Assembly: GCA_963816955.1 (NCBI GenBank)
Contig: CAWFME010000007.1
Coordinates: 248,001 to 312,000, forward strand
From: DATFQI01 sp963816955
GTDB lineage: Bacteria; Actinomycetota; Thermoleophilia; Solirubrobacterales; Solirubrobacteraceae
Direction: 5' to 3'
DNA length: 64,000 nucleotides
The notes beneath the pieces were generated by a model. That model was given only the letters and a program-made list of their open reading frames with translations. It did no database searches and was not told where the DNA came from. Positions 32,950-41,609 of the stretch are shown in pieces (positions within the stretch are counted from its first letter, which is position 1; each line of letters starts with the position of its first letter). Both the position numbers and the translations under genes were made by a program.

Positions 32950-35736
32950 CTACACTTTGGGCGTCTCGGACAGGCGCCTGGCGAGCTCGGTGCGCGAGTG
33001 CACGTCGAGCTTGCGGTAGATGCGCGTGAGCTGGGTGCCGACCGTCTTCGGCGTGATGAAGAGGGCGGTCGCGACCTCCTTGTTGGAGCGGCCCTCGGCG
33101 ACGAGCGCGGCGATGCGGCGTTCGGTCGGCGTCAGTTGGCCCGTGGCCGCGGGGCGCCCGCCGACGCGTGCGAGCTCGGCGCGAGCTCTTGAGGCCCAGA
33201 GGCGCGCGCCGAGCTGGTCGAAGATCGCCGTGGCGTGCTCGAGCGCCTCGCGCGCCGGGCGCTTCATCCGGGCGCGCCGGCGGGTCGTGCCGAGCACGAG
33301 CAGCGTCCGGGCCTCCTCGAAGGGCATCGATACACGCTCGTGCTGGACGAGTGCCTCCTGCAGCCGTGCGAGCGCGCCGTCGAGGTCGCCGCGTGCGGCG
33401 GCAAGCAGGCCTCGGCAACGGCCTGTCGCGGCCAGCGCCGATGCACGGTCGAGGTCCGTCGCCTGGCGTTCCAGGACGCCGAGCAGTCGCTCCGCCTCTT
33501 CCAACCGGCCGAGCGCGATCAGCGCCTCGATGCGGTCCGGCACGAAGCGCACCGAACCGGGCTCGCGAACGCCGCCGGCTTCGAGGTGGGAGCTGATCGG
33601 GCCGAGAAGGCGGTCCACGGCCTCGAATCGCTCGAGCGAGAGCTCCAGCAGGCCGAGCGCGCAGGCTCCGAGGATGGAGGCGAACATGACGCCGTGCTCA
33701 GGGGCCAGCGCGAGCGTGGTCTCAGCGTCCGCACGCGCTCCCCCGACGTCTCCCCGCACGGCCCGCACCAGTCCTCGCACCCCGAGCGCCGCGAGACGCT
33801 GCGGCGCCTGGTCGGCCTGCTCGGCCATCTCGATGCTCTCGTGCGCCAGCCGGTCGGCCTCGTCCAGGCGCCCCGCGAGGAATTCCGCCCAGCAGAGCTG
33901 GGAGAGGATCCAGGGCAGCGCGCTTTCTTCGGCGCGCTCCTCGGATCGCCCCCAGAGGGAGCGCAGGAGCTCGCACCCGCGCGCGAACTCGTCCACCCAG
34001 GTCAGTACGACACCGAGCGTGAAGGTCGCGGTGACGGCGGTCTGGACGGGTCCCGCTCGCCCCGCGAGCTCCCGGCCACGCTCGAGCGCCCGCTGCCACT
34101 CGCTCCCGCCCGTCACCGCGTCGATGAGGCTGAGCACGCTAAGGGCGGCGATCTCCATCGCCGGGTCCCGTGCGTCACGGGCGAGGGTGACCGCCGCACG
34201 GGCATGGCTGGCGGCTGCGGGCAGGTCGGTCCGCAGGAGGAAGAGGACGCTGGCGAGGCCCTCCTCGATGCGCGCCCGGAGCACCACGTCGTCCCCTGCG
34301 TTGTCACGGGCCTCGCGGTACAGGTCGGCCGCCTTCCGACGGTCGCCTTCGTACTCCTCGAAGGACCCGAGCCAGTAGAGGACCTCGCCGCGCCACGGGC
34401 CTTCCGGCGCGGTGGATCTCGCCTCGCCCAACAGCGCCGTGGCGCGCTCGGTCTCGCCCGCCTCCCAGGCGAAGATCGCTCCGTCCACCGTGCGCCGGTG
34501 GCGGCGTTCCTGCATCGCGGTCGGCGTGAGCCGGCGGGCGAGCTCGGACAGCTCCGCGGCGGCAGGGAACGCACCGCGGTCGTGCGCCAGCCGTGCCGCG
34601 CGCTCGAGTGCGGACGCGACGTCCGCGTCCGGCCCGTCGGCCGCGAGCGCGAGATGCCGCGCATGCTCCTCCGGATCGGGGAGCAGCTCCGCCAGGCGGC
34701 GGTGCAGCCCGCGCCGCTCATCCGCCGCCGCCTCGGCGTAGACGCCGGAGGCCAGGAGCGGATGCGTGAAACGGATCTGGCCCCGGTCCAGCTCGACTAC
34801 GTGTCCCTCACACGCCGGCGCGAGCCGGTCGGCGGCCCCGCCCCCGACGGCGCGCTCCACCAGATCGAGGGTGGGATGCGACACCGCCGACGCGGCGAGC
34901 AACGCGACCCGGGTGTCGCGCGGGAGCATCATCAGCCGGTCCCGCACGACCGACGCGAGCGTGCCGGGCAGCGGCTCGGCCTGCTCCAGTCGGATGGCCC
35001 CCCGGAGCACGGCGCGTCCCAGCTCGAGCGCGAACATCGGATTCCCGCCGGACAGCTCGTGGATCCGCCGCAGCTTGGGCCGTGAGAGGACGAGATCGAG
35101 CCGGTCGCTCAGCAGATGGTGAAGCGCGCCGAGGCTGAACGGGGCGACACGCAGCCGCCGTAGACGCTCCTCGCCCAGGGCGCGATCGAGGTCGAACGAG
35201 GCAGACGCGCCACCGTCGGTCCGCAGCGTGAGCAGGAACGCGATTTCGTCCTCGCGCAGACGGCGCAGCGTGAACTCGAGGACGAAGGCGGACGGCCGGT
35301 CGAGCCATTGGAGGTCATCGATCGCGACGACGACCGGCTGGGATCGCGCGAGCACGCGCAACGCTCCGGCGAAGCCGAGCGCGATGGCGCGCTGATCCGG
35401 GGGCGAGTCATCCGCCTCCTCGAGGAGAAGCGCCACCCGCAGCGCCCTGGCCTGCGGCCTCGGGAGCATCGGGAGCACGTCCTGCAGAGCGTCACCCACG
35501 AGGTCACCGAGCGCCACGAACGAGAGCTGAGCCTCCGAGCTCGAACCCCGGCACACCAGCACGCGGTACCCGCGTTCGGCCGCGAGCGCGGCTCCGCGCC
35601 GCCAGAGCGTGGTCTTGCCGATGCCGGCGTCGCCCTCCAGGAGCAAGCCGGCGGGTAGGTGCGCTTGCGCGTCCAGGAAGTCCGCGAGGGCTGCGACCTC
35701 GCCCTCGCGCCCGACCAGTTGGGCTTCTGACTCCAT
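32950..35736 (-). CDS. LuxR-family giant ATPase regulator (LAL type)
   Basis: 928 residues. N-terminal AAA-like ATPase: LVGREGEVAAL, Walker A LEGDAGIGKTTLWRRG (about 36-48), Walker B VVVAIDDLQWLD. A long TPR-like helical middle follows. The C-terminal LuxR helix-turn-helix is LTPTERRIAALVAEGRSNKEVATALFITPKTVG and ends at KLDVHSRTELARRL. LAL regulators bind ATP and an inducer and activate nearby genes. Divergent from the PotD-like gene (137 bases between starts), so those genes or the propeller cluster are candidate targets. Confidence 0.9.
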   Translation of the reverse strand: MESEAQLVGREGEVAALADFLDAQAHLPAGLLLEGDAGIGKTTLWRRGAALAAERGYRVLVCRGSSSEAQLSFVALGDLVGDALQDVLPMLPRPQARALRVALLLEEADDSPPDQRAIALGFAGALRVLARSQPVVVAIDDLQWLDRPSAFVLEFTLRRLREDEIAFLLTLRTDGGASASFDLDRALGEERLRRLRVAPFSLGALHHLLSDRLDLVLSRPKLRRIHELSGGNPMFALELGRAVLRGAIRLEQAEPLPGTLASVVRDRLMMLPRDTRVALLAASAVSHPTLDLVERAVGGGAADRLAPACEGHVVELDRGQIRFTHPLLASGVYAEAAADERRGLHRRLAELLPDPEEHARHLALAADGPDADVASALERAARLAHDRGAFPAAAELSELARRLTPTAMQERRHRRTVDGAIFAWEAGETERATALLGEARSTAPEGPWRGEVLYWLGSFEEYEGDRRKAADLYREARDNAGDDVVLRARIEEGLASVLFLLRTDLPAAASHARAAVTLARDARDPAMEIAALSVLSLIDAVTGGSEWQRALERGRELAGRAGPVQTAVTATFTLGVVLTWVDEFARGCELLRSLWGRSEERAEESALPWILSQLCWAEFLAGRLDEADRLAHESIEMAEQADQAPQRLAALGVRGLVRAVRGDVGGARADAETTLALAPEHGVMFASILGACALGLLELSLERFEAVDRLLGPISSHLEAGGVREPGSVRFVPDRIEALIALGRLEEAERLLGVLERQATDLDRASALAATGRCRGLLAAARGDLDGALARLQEALVQHERVSMPFEEARTLLVLGTTRRRARMKRPAREALEHATAIFDQLGARLWASRARAELARVGGRPAATGQLTPTERRIAALVAEGRSNKEVATALFITPKTVGTQLTRIYRKLDVHSRTELARRLSETPKV

Positions 35737-35873
35737 GGCCTAGGCCGTGCGACGATGATCGGTGTCCACCAGCAGCGACTTTGGAGCCTCCTGGGCGAGA
35801 AGACAAGCGAGCCCTCGCCGCCTCGCAGCCGGCAATGGCGATAATGCCGACACCCGGCTCTGGAGCCAGCGAG

Positions 35874-37085
35874 ATGCACGAGGAGTCGATCGACCAGATC
35901 GTCGAGCGGATGGTGGCGGGTCACGGGCAGTCGCGCCGCGAGTTCCTGCGCCTCATCGTGGCCGCCGGCGTGACCACCGGTGCGGGCTCGCTGATCACGG
36001 CGTGCGCGAGCAGCGAGGGCACCCAAGGCCGGGGGGAGAACCAGTCCGAGCGCGCGGCGACGGTCGACCACCCGAAGACGGAGATCGGCCGCTGGACGTG
36101 GTCGAACTGGCCGCTCTACATGGACAAGAAGCTGCTGCGGGAGTTCGAGCGACGCTTCGGCGGCCGGGTCAGATACCTCGAGGACATCAACGACAACAAT
36201 CAGTTCACCGGCGCGGTCCAGCAGCGGCTCCGCCAGGGCATCCCGATCGGCCGCGACATCGTCGTGCTCACCGACACGACGGCCGCCCAGTGGATCCGAA
36301 ACGGCTGGCTGGAGCCGATCGACTGGACGAACATCCCCAACCGCGCGAACGTCGCGCCTGCGTGGTCGAGGTTCGACTACGACCCCGATGGCAGGTTCCT
36401 GCTCCCCTACCAGTCGGGCGCGATCGGGATCGGCTATGACCGCGAACTCACCGGCGGCAGGCTGACGTCATTCGAGCCGTTCTTCTACGACGAGAGATTG
36501 CGCGGCAGGGTCACATGCCTGTCGGATGAGGAAAGCGCATGCTTCGCGATCCTGATGCTCAGGGGCATCAGACCCGCCGACGCGACGCTAGAGCAGAAGC
36601 TCGACGCGATCGACGAGGTCGGCCGGATCGCCGCCACGGGCCAGTTCCGGCGCTTCACCGGCGGCGACTACACGACCGACCTCGCCACGGGCAACGCGTG
36701 GGCGAGCATGGCGTACTCGGGTGACGTGGTGCAGCTCCAGAGCGACAACCCGGGGCTCGAGTTCGCCTATCCCGAAGAGGGCGCGCTGATGTGGACCGAC
36801 CACATGATGATGCCGGCGGAGGCCGAGCACCCGTACGCCGCCGAGACGATGATGAACTACCTCTACGAGCCGGAGGTCGCCGCCAAACTGGCTGTCTTCG
36901 TGAACTACTTCTCGCCGGTGAATGGGGTGCGCGAGATCCTCGCTGACGAGGACCCCGAAATCGGCGAGAACGAGCTGATCTTCCCGCCGCAGGACATCCA
37001 GGCGCGCCTGCACACGATCCCAGCCGTCACGGCCGCCGACAAGCGCGCCGCGCAGGAGGCGATGGCAAACGTGACCGGCGGCTGA
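35874..37085 (+). CDS. PotD-like substrate-binding lipoprotein (spermidine/putrescine type)
   Basis: 403 residues from ATG 35874 with GGAG nine bases upstream. The N-terminus has a twin-arginine motif (SRREFLRLIVAAG) and a lipobox-like LITAC, so it is exported by Tat and lipid-anchored. The mature part follows PotD: TWSNWPLYMDKKLLREFE, LEDINDNNQFTG, LTDTTAAQWIRNGWLEPID and LLPYQSGAIGIGYD. No permease or ATPase genes are present nearby, so it must use components encoded elsewhere or has been captured alone by the element. Confidence 0.85.
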   Translation: MHEESIDQIVERMVAGHGQSRREFLRLIVAAGVTTGAGSLITACASSEGTQGRGENQSERAATVDHPKTEIGRWTWSNWPLYMDKKLLREFERRFGGRVRYLEDINDNNQFTGAVQQRLRQGIPIGRDIVVLTDTTAAQWIRNGWLEPIDWTNIPNRANVAPAWSRFDYDPDGRFLLPYQSGAIGIGYDRELTGGRLTSFEPFFYDERLRGRVTCLSDEESACFAILMLRGIRPADATLEQKLDAIDEVGRIAATGQFRRFTGGDYTTDLATGNAWASMAYSGDVVQLQSDNPGLEFAYPEEGALMWTDHMMMPAEAEHPYAAETMMNYLYEPEVAAKLAVFVNYFSPVNGVREILADEDPEIGENELIFPPQDIQARLHTIPAVTAADKRAAQEAMANVTGG

Positions 37086-37092
37086 CCGCCGA

Positions 37093-37239
37093 AATGCTGG
37101 CGGCCACGGCGTCCGCGACCGGCGCAGCGGGCGCGAACTCGTCCGCTACGTGGGTGAGAGCGACAACGTCTTCGTGACCTCCGAGGGCGAGCGGCTGGTC
37201 ATCTACGACGGCGGCCGCGAACGCGTCGTGAGGCCTTGA
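37093..37239 (+). pseudogene. Possible gene-end fragment
   Basis: An open frame reading RELVRYVGESDNVFVTSEGE, then RLVIYDGGRERVVRP and a stop has protein-like composition but no start codon upstream. It begins right after the PotD-like stop and overlaps the convergent small membrane gene. It may be the tail of a lost gene. Confidence 0.25.
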
Positions 37240-37576
37240 GGGCGTACACGGTCGGCGGGCGACTGGTTTTCGAGCACACGGAGTGCACGCGTCGAGCGGC
37301 GAGCTTGTCCACGACGTAGATGAGCCCGCCGGCGCCGAGTGCGCGACGCACCCAGTTCGCGCCGCTGGCCAGCTCCTCCCATGCCCATGCGGCGAGCCCG
37401 GCGTAGAACGTCGCGCGTGCGTACGCGTGGATCGCGCCGTCGGTCCTCACGGCGATCACCCGGCCGCCGAGCGCGACCCACAGCGGCGCGTTGGGCAACT
37501 GAGCGACCGGGAAGCTCGCGGGCCAGCCGCGCTGTCCGCGACGCCAGCAGTCCTTCATCCTCTCGGTGGCGTTCAC
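37199..37576 (-). CDS. Small membrane protein, paralogue of 49627-49926, with fused DUF427 scrap
   Basis: 125 residues from GTG 37576, which overlaps the upstream stop (GTGA). Residues ~13-95 (RRGQRGWPASFPVAQLPNAP, then RATFYAGLAAWAWEELASG and WVRRALGAGGLIYVVDKLA) match the product at 49627-49926 closely. The last ~30 residues differ: SKTSRPPTVY resembles the DUF427 motif ETSHPPTIY, and in an adjacent frame the DNA reads ALRVLE as in the DUF427 gene at 39289. So the gene end has been replaced by a decayed inverted DUF427 fragment. Function unknown; two hydrophobic segments. Confidence 0.6.
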   Translation of the reverse strand: MNATERMKDCWRRGQRGWPASFPVAQLPNAPLWVALGGRVIAVRTDGAIHAYARATFYAGLAAWAWEELASGANWVRRALGAGGLIYVVDKLAARRVHSVCSKTSRPPTVYALKASRRVRGRRRR

Positions 37577-37779
37577 CCGCTCGGCCGTGCTCTCCGACGG
37601 CGCGCGGCGGTGTGGCCGGGGCCGGTCGCACCGGCACGGCTCGGCCCTGGTCCCTGCGGGTCGGTCGTCTCACCGGCGGCATCGACCGTGCCACGCGGCG
37701 TGATGAGGATCATTCCGGCCACGACGAGGACCATCACGATGAGACCTGCGACGGCGAGCAGGACGTCGAGATCGGTCAT
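37573..37779 (-). CDS. Small single-span membrane protein
   Basis: 68 residues from ATG 37779. One N-terminal transmembrane helix (LDVLLAVAGLIVMVLVVAGMIL) and a polar, Pro/Gly/Arg-rich tail. It is the middle gene of a three-gene chain joined by ATGA (37776-37779) and GTGA (37573-37576) overlaps, which supports it being translated. No family recognised. Confidence 0.5.
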   Translation of the reverse strand: MTDLDVLLAVAGLIVMVLVVAGMILITPRGTVDAAGETTDPQGPGPSRAGATGPGHTAARRRRARPSG

Positions 37780-37952
37780 CGTGACCTGACTGCGGCCATC
37801 CAGAAGCCGCCGGCCGCGAGGATCGACGGCACCCACAGTCCGACGAACAGGCCCTCGTTGCGATTGTCGGTGAACCACAGCGCGATCGAGAGCAGGAACG
37901 ACGCGAGGGCAGCGACCAGGAACAACGTCACGCCCAGGTCCTGTCTCGTCAT
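37776..37952 (-). CDS. Small two-span membrane protein
   Basis: 58 residues from ATG 37952. Two hydrophobic helices flank a polar turn; the segment NEGLFVGLWVPSIL resembles ERRALFVGLWPPMFWLLG in the product at 49923-50168. It is the first gene of the three-gene chain and overlaps the second by ATGA. Confidence 0.5.
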   Translation of the reverse strand: MTRQDLGVTLFLVAALASFLLSIALWFTDNRNEGLFVGLWVPSILAAGGFWMAAVRSR

Positions 37953-38131
37953 GACCTTCCGGCCTTCGGATCACGGATGGATGGCCACCCGTCGCTTCTG
38001 AGCACTCTCGCCATGTCGGCCCCCGATCGTTGAAGTCGGCATTCGTACGGCGCAGACCGGCTCCTGGATCGCCAAGCAGGACGGGGCGCCTCGGGACCGG
38101 CTCGTCTCCGGCCTCGGCCGCGCGGGTGCGC

Positions 38132-38959
38132 TCAGCCGCCGGCGAGCGCGCCGGCGTAGACCTGCCAGGCGAGCGCGCTCTTGGCGACGAGGCTGAGGAT
38201 CAGGTAGGCGCGCTCGGCGAACGCCGGGTCGGCCCAGCGGCCGCGCGCGCGGTACTGCAGCCACATGTTGGCCGCGAACGTGTTGAACAGCAGGAACAGC
38301 GTGATGAAGATCGCGACCACGAACCCAGGGACGCCGTCGCCGTCGGTGGCGGAGATGATGAGCTGAGCGGCGATCGCGACCCACGGGACGGCGCCGATGA
38401 CGCACCCGTAGGCGAACGGGTGCCAGTCCACCTCGTCACGGCCGGCGTTCACCTGCTCCTGCACCAGCCCGAAGAGGATCATCGCCGCGTTGGCCCCGAA
38501 CAGGGCGATCAGGGAGACGAGCTCGCTGACCCCGGCGAGCATCGCGATCAGCACGACCATCAGCGACGCGCTGACCGAGTACTCCCACCAGCGCGCCGGA
38601 TTGACCCCGCGCCTGACGTTCGCCTCGTACCAGCGGCGCGGGCGTCCGACGCTCAGCGTCAGGTGGTCGGCCGCGGCGAGCAACAGGAACGCGGCGACCA
38701 GCCAGTCGACTCGGAGGCTGCCGAGGTTGGCGGCCCCGAAGTCGCCAGCGCCGGGCGGGCCGATCAGAAACGACGCCGTGACGGGAAGCGAGGCGGCGGT
38801 GGCGATCGCGAGCACAACGACCGCCTGCAGCGCGTGCACCGAGCCGACGACCACGTTCAGACGGCGTAGTCGGGATGCCGCAGCGCGGTCGAGCCGGGCT
38901 GGCGCGGTGTCGGGCACGTCCCAAAGGTACGCGCGCGGGAGAGAAGCCGACGCGCGCAT
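38132..38959 (-). CDS. Heliorhodopsin
   Basis: 275 residues with seven hydrophobic helices. Family hallmarks are visible: the segment RWWEYSVSASLMVVLIAML with Glu126, the counter-ion position; GANAAMILFGLVQEQVN; and the TM7 segment LVAKSALAWQVYAG with the retinal-binding Lys260. Heliorhodopsins are retinal proteins with inverted topology, no clear pumping activity and a proposed light-sensing role. The window has no retinal-producing dioxygenase gene, but a carotenoid cluster lies 2 kb away. It sits inside the third segment of the tRNA-Pro array. Confidence 0.9.
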   Translation of the reverse strand: MRASASLPRAYLWDVPDTAPARLDRAAASRLRRLNVVVGSVHALQAVVVLAIATAASLPVTASFLIGPPGAGDFGAANLGSLRVDWLVAAFLLLAAADHLTLSVGRPRRWYEANVRRGVNPARWWEYSVSASLMVVLIAMLAGVSELVSLIALFGANAAMILFGLVQEQVNAGRDEVDWHPFAYGCVIGAVPWVAIAAQLIISATDGDGVPGFVVAIFITLFLLFNTFAANMWLQYRARGRWADPAFAERAYLILSLVAKSALAWQVYAGALAGG

Positions 38960-39103
38960 CGGCGTGCGCGGTGCGCGCAGCGCTCAGGACCGCTCGGCTG
39001 ACCAGCCCGGTGACGGTCCAGGTCATCCACCCCGTCGAAGCCACGGTTGCGCTCACCGGAGAGGGCGTGCTGTCGCCCAGGATCGTCGTGGACGGGTCCG
39101 ATG

Positions 39104-39220
39104 GGGGTCCAACCTGAGCCCAACGGGAGCCAACTCAGATCAACTCGAACGGCCCTGGACCGCCGAGGAGAAGCGGTACGCCTGGATCGCTCCGGCTGGG
39201 GGCCGGGCGGGTCGCAGGTT
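39104..39220 (+). repeat. Decayed right-end att copy
   Basis: GGGGTCCAA at 39104-39112 and a GAGCCAACTCAGATCAACTCG stretch correspond to the left arm of the two internal sites. CCTGGATCGCTCCGGCTGGG leads into the tRNA-Pro core from 39192, which has one inserted G and breaks off at 39220 before the 3' end. No right-arm repeats follow, as expected for the right boundary of an integrated array. The rest of 38960-39288 has no gene. Confidence 0.65.
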
Positions 39221-39288
39221 GCGGTGTTCAGGCCTATGGGGTCCCGCGATCCGATGATCGGGTCCTATGGCCGGGCCGTACCTGCGGG

Positions 39289-39753
39289 GTGGAGCGTGTC
39301 TGGGGCTATCCCCGCCCGCCGGCGGTCGTGCCGTGCGAGCGCGTCGTGCGTGTCGAGCTCGGTGGCGAGGTCATAGCTGAGTCCGGCCGGGCACTGCGCG
39401 TGCTCGAGACGAGCCACCCACCGACGATCTACGTGCCGCCCGCGGACGTTCGCGCGGAGCTGCTGGTGCCGAGCGCGTCGCGCGGCACGGTGTGCGAGTT
39501 CAAGGGCGTGGCGCGCTACCTGGACGCCGTGGTCGGCGACCGCCGCGTGGCGGCGGTCGCGTGGAGCTACCCGAAGCCGGCGGCCGGCTACGAGGCGCTG
39601 CGCGATCACCTTGCGTTCTTCCCCGGCCGCGTCGACGCGGCCTGGCTTGACGACGAGCGCGTCGCGGCGCAGCCGGGCGACTTCTACGGCGGTTGGATCA
39701 CGGCCGAGCTCGTCGGGCCGTTCAAGGGTCCGGCAGGCACGCTGGGCTGGTAG
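39289..39753 (+). CDS. DUF427-domain protein
   Basis: 154 residues from GTG 39289. DUF427 signature: RVVRVELGGEVIAESGRALR, then VLETSHPPTIYVPPADV, CEFKGVARYLDAVVGDRR and WSYPKP. The family is a small beta-rich fold of unknown biochemical role. It begins 68 bases outside the right-end att copy, so it is probably the first chromosomal gene beyond the array. Confidence 0.82.
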   Translation: MERVWGYPRPPAVVPCERVVRVELGGEVIAESGRALRVLETSHPPTIYVPPADVRAELLVPSASRGTVCEFKGVARYLDAVVGDRRVAAVAWSYPKPAAGYEALRDHLAFFPGRVDAAWLDDERVAAQPGDFYGGWITAELVGPFKGPAGTLGW

Positions 39754-39843
39754 CGCGGGCGCGCCAGGTCATGCCGGCGGCGGACCGGGAGCGGCGGACG
39801 CCCGTACCCGGCGCGACCTCATCTCGTTCCCAGGGAGGGAGCA

Positions 39844-40446
39844 ATGCGCCGAATCATCGTCGCGGCCGCGGCCGCGGTCGTCATCTCCGGTCTCGTGGCC
39901 GGTCCGGCTGTCGCCAAGCCGAAGTGGTGGGGAGCGCCACCGGCGGGCAGCGTCGTCGATGTCGCCGTCAAGGCCTCGGGCGGCGGAACGCCCGACGCCA
40001 ACCCCAACGACTACGACCTGCTGGTGCAGGCGGTCACCGCTACCGGCCTGGCGCCGGTGCTCGACGACGAAAGCGCGCGTTTCACCGTGTTCGCGCCGAA
40101 CGATCGGGCGTTCGCGCGGCTCGTGACCGATCTCACCGGCAGCGCCCCCGCGAGCGAGCAGGCCGCGCTGGAGACGGCCGTGTCCGCGCTCGGCGTCGAC
40201 GCGATCAAGAACGTCCTGCTCTACCACGTCGTCGCGGGCCGCAAGCTCGGCCCGCTGCAGGTGCTGCTCTCGCGCAGCCTGACGATGGCCAACGGCGGCA
40301 TCGTGCGCCCGCGCGGCCTCCAGCTGCGCGACGAGACCGCCTCGCTGCAGGATCCGCGGCTGGTCCTGTGGGCGATCGACATCCGGGCGACCAACGGCGT
40401 GATCCACACGATCGACCGCGTGCTCGTGCCGACGACCGGCACCTAG
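39844..40446 (+). CDS. Secreted fasciclin (FAS1) domain protein
   Basis: 200 residues, preceded by AGGGAGGGAGCA. Signal peptide at 1-24 (cleaved after AVA). One FAS1 domain follows: DLLVQAVTATGLAPVLD, the H1 motif FTVFAPNDRAFARL, an extended loop, VLLYHVVAGRKLGP (H2 region) and NGVIHTIDRVLVP. FAS1 domains mediate adhesion or ligand binding at the cell surface. Confidence 0.9.
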   Translation: MRRIIVAAAAAVVISGLVAGPAVAKPKWWGAPPAGSVVDVAVKASGGGTPDANPNDYDLLVQAVTATGLAPVLDDESARFTVFAPNDRAFARLVTDLTGSAPASEQAALETAVSALGVDAIKNVLLYHVVAGRKLGPLQVLLSRSLTMANGGIVRPRGLQLRDETASLQDPRLVLWAIDIRATNGVIHTIDRVLVPTTGT

Positions 40447-40529
40447 GCCCGCAGGAGAGCGCCCGGGATCGAGGCGGCGATCCCGGGCGTACGGCCACCG
40501 CGGGCGGCACCGCCTGATGAGATGGCGGC

Positions 40530-41609
40530 ATGCGACCCCTGACCATCGCCCAGGCCGCCACGGCGGCCGTAGTGCTGCGCCGGCTGGGCCGTGGCCGGAC
40601 CCGGCATCCCCCGTTGAGCGTGCCTGCGGAGCGCTCGCGGCGGACGATCTCCGTGGTCATCCCGGCACGGGACGAAGCCGGGCGGATCGGCCCATGCCTC
40701 CAGGGGCTCGCGAGCGATCCGGACCTCCACGAGGTCCTCGTGGTGGACGACTGCTCCACGGACGCGACCGCCGCGACGGCCCGGGAGCACGGCGCGCGGG
40801 TGATCGCGGGAGAAGAGCCGCCGCCCGGCTGGGTCGGCAAGCCATGGGCGCTGCAACAGGGGCTCGAGGCCGCGACGGGCGACGTGGTCGTGTCACTGGA
40901 CGCCGACACGCGGCCGCGTCCGGGGCTGGCGCGCGCGATGGCGGCCCTGCTCGACGGGACGACCCCGACCTTCGCCACCGCCGGAACCCGGTTCGTCTGC
41001 GAGCGGTTCGGGGAGCGGCTCCTGCACCCGGCGATGCTCGCCACGCTCGTCTACCGCTTCGGCCCGTCGGACGCCGATGGTTACGTCCCCGCGCCCGACC
41101 GCGTGGTCTCCAACGGCCAGTGCACGGCGGTCGAGCGCCGGCGGTTGCTCGCTGCGGGCGGCTACCGGGCGGCGGCCGGCCACATGACCGACGACGCAGC
41201 GCTCGCCCGGGCGCTCGCTGCCGATGGGTGGACGATCGCCTTCCGCGACGGCGGCGACCTGGTCGAGGTAGACATGCACGACTCAGCCGGCGACGTCTGG
41301 CGGGAATGGGGCCGCTCGCTCGCCCTCCCGGACGTCACGCCCGCGCGCCGTCAGGCCGAGGACCTCGCGGTCGTGTGGCTGACGCTCGCGCTGCCGCCGC
41401 TCCGGCTCCTCGCCCGGAGGGCCGGACCGCTCGACCTCGTGCTGCTCGCCGTCCGGGCCGCGCTGCTCGGCGGCCTCGCCCGCGCGTACACGATCCGCGG
41501 CGCCCCGTTCTGGCTGTCGCCGCTCGCGGATCCCGCGGTGGCCGTCCGCTACACGCTCTCGGTCCTACGGCCCGTGCGCCGCTGGCGCGGGCGCAGCTAT
41601 GCGGCCTGA
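40530..41609 (+). CDS. GT2 glycosyltransferase, CruG/carotenoid-type
   Basis: 359 residues. GT2 fold: SVVIPARDEAGRIGPCLQGL, VVDDCSTDAT, PPPGWVGKPWALQQGLEAA (a segment shared with carotenoid CruG/CrtQ enzymes), the DxD-type SLDADTRP, and two to three C-terminal membrane helices. In a cluster containing cruF and a crtD-like gene it most likely glycosylates the tertiary or 2'-hydroxyl of the carotenoid, by inference. It ends 13 bases into the convergent plsY. Confidence 0.78.
   Translation: MRPLTIAQAATAAVVLRRLGRGRTRHPPLSVPAERSRRTISVVIPARDEAGRIGPCLQGLASDPDLHEVLVVDDCSTDATAATAREHGARVIAGEEPPPGWVGKPWALQQGLEAATGDVVVSLDADTRPRPGLARAMAALLDGTTPTFATAGTRFVCERFGERLLHPAMLATLVYRFGPSDADGYVPAPDRVVSNGQCTAVERRRLLAAGGYRAAAGHMTDDAALARALAADGWTIAFRDGGDLVEVDMHDSAGDVWREWGRSLALPDVTPARRQAEDLAVVWLTLALPPLRLLARRAGPLDLVLLAVRAALLGGLARAYTIRGAPFWLSPLADPAVAVRYTLSVLRPVRRWRGRSYAA

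Noticed and set aside
20489..39191. Integrase or transposase gene within the array
   Set aside because: Each substantial frame was read; none has tyrosine/serine recombinase or DDE motifs.
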